DNA from: CAYOBW01 sp964402115
GTDB lineage: Bacteria; Verrucomicrobiota; Kiritimatiellia; UBA8416; CAYOBW01
NCBI GenBank assembly: GCA_964402115.1
Contig: CAYOBW010000382.1
Coordinates: 1 to 6,124 of the forward strand
Length of the DNA stretch: 6,124 bases
Direction: 5' to 3'
How positions within the stretch are numbered: position 1 is the first letter of the stretch; each line of letters opens with the position of its first letter. Below, piece after piece: positions 4,941-6,124 of the stretch. The translations under genes and the position numbers were made by a program. The notes below the pieces were generated by a model that was not told where the DNA came from, ran no database searches, and was given only the letters and a program-made list of their open reading frames with translations.

Positions 4941-6041
4941 TCAGCCATACTCCAACTTGCTGAGCGGGGCTTCCCGCGTACCGGCCCGCACCAGGGCGCC
5001 GAAACTCTCCTCCTGTCCGGCCTGCACGTACACCCGGTAGGCCTCGCCGGCAGCGCCGGTCAGATCCACGCGCTTGACGCTGACCTCGTTGTCCTTCAGC
5101 GTCGCCGCGAAACCGAGCGTAAAAGGGGCCCCGACCTTGATCACGTTTTGTCCGGCCTGCAACGCAATGGGCGGGCGGTCGGGTTTGGCGCCCTGCGTCG
5201 CATACAACGGCAGGCGCGGCTGGCGCGCACCGGCATTCGTCGCGACGGCGGGCTGAAGGACGCAGCGCGCAAGGCGATACGCACCCGGCACAACAGCCGC
5301 GGTCTGTCCGCTCTTGCAACTGACCGTCTGGACGCCACCCGTGTGCTGCAGCAGCACCTCGCCGCTGGCGAAGGAGCCACCCACTTCGATGCTGACCTGC
5401 GCCGTCACGCCGGTGTAGGGCGTCAGGTTCAACCGGGCGGCATCCTCGCTGAGGGCGGCTTGCATGAGGCGCCCCTGCCAGTCGAGAACGGCGCAGAAAG
5501 GCTGCGCCGGCGCCAGGCGACCGGGAACCGGCTGACCGGCCCCGACCGACAGCGTGTCGCCTTCCTGGTCGGCGAAGCGGCCATTGATGTTCGCGTCGAA
5601 AAGCTTGATCACGAGGTCGCCCTGGCGCCCCTCCAGCGCACAGGCACTGCCGAGGATCACGGCCCGCGGCTGCAGGACGCGCACGCTCAAGGCATACTCC
5701 ACCTTACGCCCGCCGAGCAGCGCCGCGACCCGCACGACCGCCCCCGTCGCCACCGTCGGCAAAGGCGGTTCGTCGGCCGCGTCGAGCTGGCCGTCGCCGT
5801 TACGGTCCACCTTCACCGTGTCACCCGGACCGCGCTCGAACGTCAGCTTGCCGGCCGTGTTCGCGAAGGGGAAGGTGATGCGCCCCTCGCTGTCGAAGCT
5901 GCGACCGAAGGCCATGGGCGTCCTTGCACCCCGATCGATCAGGCGCAACTCCATGCTGGTCGGTTCCAACGGCGCGGCTGTCGCCGCCACTGCCAGGACG
6001 ATAAACACCCCACCCTGCCATGTCCGCGTGATGTGCTGCAT
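4941..6041 (-). CDS. Secreted protein of unknown family with EF-hand-like calcium loops
   Basis: 366 residues up to the first UGA. The N-terminus is a signal peptide (basic MQHITR, hydrophobic 11-22, likely cleavage near Ala22-Ala23), so the protein is exported. Two calcium-loop-like stretches are seen: DRNGDGQLDAADE (79-91, with Asp79, Asn81, Asp83, Asp87 and Asp90 at loop positions 1, 3, 5, 9 and 12) and DANINGRFADQEGD (149-162, with Asp149, Asn151, Asn153 and Glu160). The rest is rich in short beta-strand patterns and Gly/Ala turns, with no catalytic motif I can name. Cysteines are at 134, 183, 242 and 260. The ATG at 6041 is chosen because AGGAGGTG stands just before it; a GTG at 6047 lies inside that ribosome site. 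The frame continues 48 codons beyond the UGA at 4943-4941, described separately, so the full product may have 415 residues. It is followed on the same strand by an exported hydrolase, suggesting a shared extracellular role. Confidence 0.82.
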   Translation of the reverse strand: MQHITRTWQGGVFIVLAVAATAAPLEPTSMELRLIDRGARTPMAFGRSFDSEGRITFPFANTAGKLTFERGPGDTVKVDRNGDGQLDAADEPPLPTVATGAVVRVAALLGGRKVEYALSVRVLQPRAVILGSACALEGRQGDLVIKLFDANINGRFADQEGDTLSVGAGQPVPGRLAPAQPFCAVLDWQGRLMQAALSEDAARLNLTPYTGVTAQVSIEVGGSFASGEVLLQHTGGVQTVSCKSGQTAAVVPGAYRLARCVLQPAVATNAGARQPRLPLYATQGAKPDRPPIALQAGQNVIKVGAPFTLGFAATLKDNEVSVKRVDLTGAAGEAYRVYVQAGQEESFGALVRAGTREAPLSKLEYG

Positions 6042-6044
6042 CGT

Positions 6045-6052
6045 CACCTCCT
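6045..6052 (-). promoter_or_regulatory. Strong ribosome binding site of the secreted protein gene
   Basis: AGGAGGTG on the minus strand is a near-perfect complement to the 16S rRNA 3' end, with 5 nt between GGAGG and the ATG at 6041. It predicts efficient translation and fixes the start. Confidence 0.88.
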
Positions 6053-6062
6053 CTTAAAGGTC

Positions 6063-6091
6063 AAAATAGCGCGAGACCGACGCCGACGCAA
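6063..6091 (-). promoter_or_regulatory. Probable sigma70-type promoter of the secreted protein-hydrolase unit
   Basis: On the minus strand TTGCGT (6091-6086) and TATTTT (6068-6063, 4 of 6 to TATAAT) are 17 bp apart, in the only AT-richer patch at this end of the window. Transcription would begin near 6056, leaving a leader of about 15 nt that carries the strong ribosome site. The -35 match is modest (3 of 6). Confidence 0.45.
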
Positions 6092-6124
6092 AACAAATAA
6101 CAGCTCCAGCGAGCCCGCGCGTGC

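Noticed and set aside
4941..4943. Genome-wide UGA-to-Trp code change as the reason for the in-frame UGA
   Set aside because: rlmN ends properly in UGA with the rsmB start overlapping it, and the genes use TGG for Trp.
4807..5319. A 170-codon minus-strand frame over the end of the secreted protein gene
   Set aside because: Arg/Gly/Ala-rich shadow. The codon-position GC dip fits the frame of the secreted protein and its extension, not this one.

Overview
This is a GC-rich window (around 70% GC by eye). One 100-base run of N at 3804-3903 marks a scaffold join, so it is probably an assembled draft or a metagenome bin. No gene identifies the lineage firmly. A GC-rich PVC-like bacterium (Verrucomicrobiota or Kiritimatiellota type) would fit the REP-like palindromes, the secreted EF-hand-like protein and the variant RlmN motifs, but this is a weak inference.

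Left half: two divergent transcription units with a translation and ribosome theme. On the minus strand lies a complete Uup-type ABC-F ATPase (18-1871). After a 155-bp divergent intergenic region, rlmN (23S rRNA/tRNA adenine C2 methyltransferase, 2027-3061) runs on the plus strand. It overlaps by an ATGA the start of rsmB (16S rRNA m5C967 methyltransferase, from 3058). The gap cuts rsmB off after its NusB-like domain, so its SAM-binding and catalytic part is not visible.

Just right of the gap are two related 28-bp GTAG-headed palindromes in inverted orientation (3929-3956 and 3971-3998). Each has an 8-position stem closed by a GTGA tetraloop, and two stem pairs differ between the copies in a compensated way. 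This is the architecture of REP elements served by RAYT transposases. A 19-bp near-perfect direct repeat brackets the pair, and the GTAG head of the right copy supplies the stop codon of the neighbouring gene.

Right half: two minus-strand genes for exported proteins, probably co-transcribed from a promoter at about 6063-6091. The first (6041 to 4941) is a signal-peptide protein of unknown family with two EF-hand-like calcium loops. The second (4744 to 3995) is an exported alpha/beta hydrolase with a Ser-Asp-His triad.

The most interesting observation is at the end of the first of these. Its frame is interrupted by one UGA (4943-4941), yet it continues in frame for 48 codons with clear coding periodicity to a second UGA at 4796-4794. 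A hairpin with G and U in its apical loop lies at bacterial-SECIS distance behind the first UGA. The locus could encode an undescribed selenoprotein, but a nonsense mutation or base-call error is equally compatible with the sequence alone.
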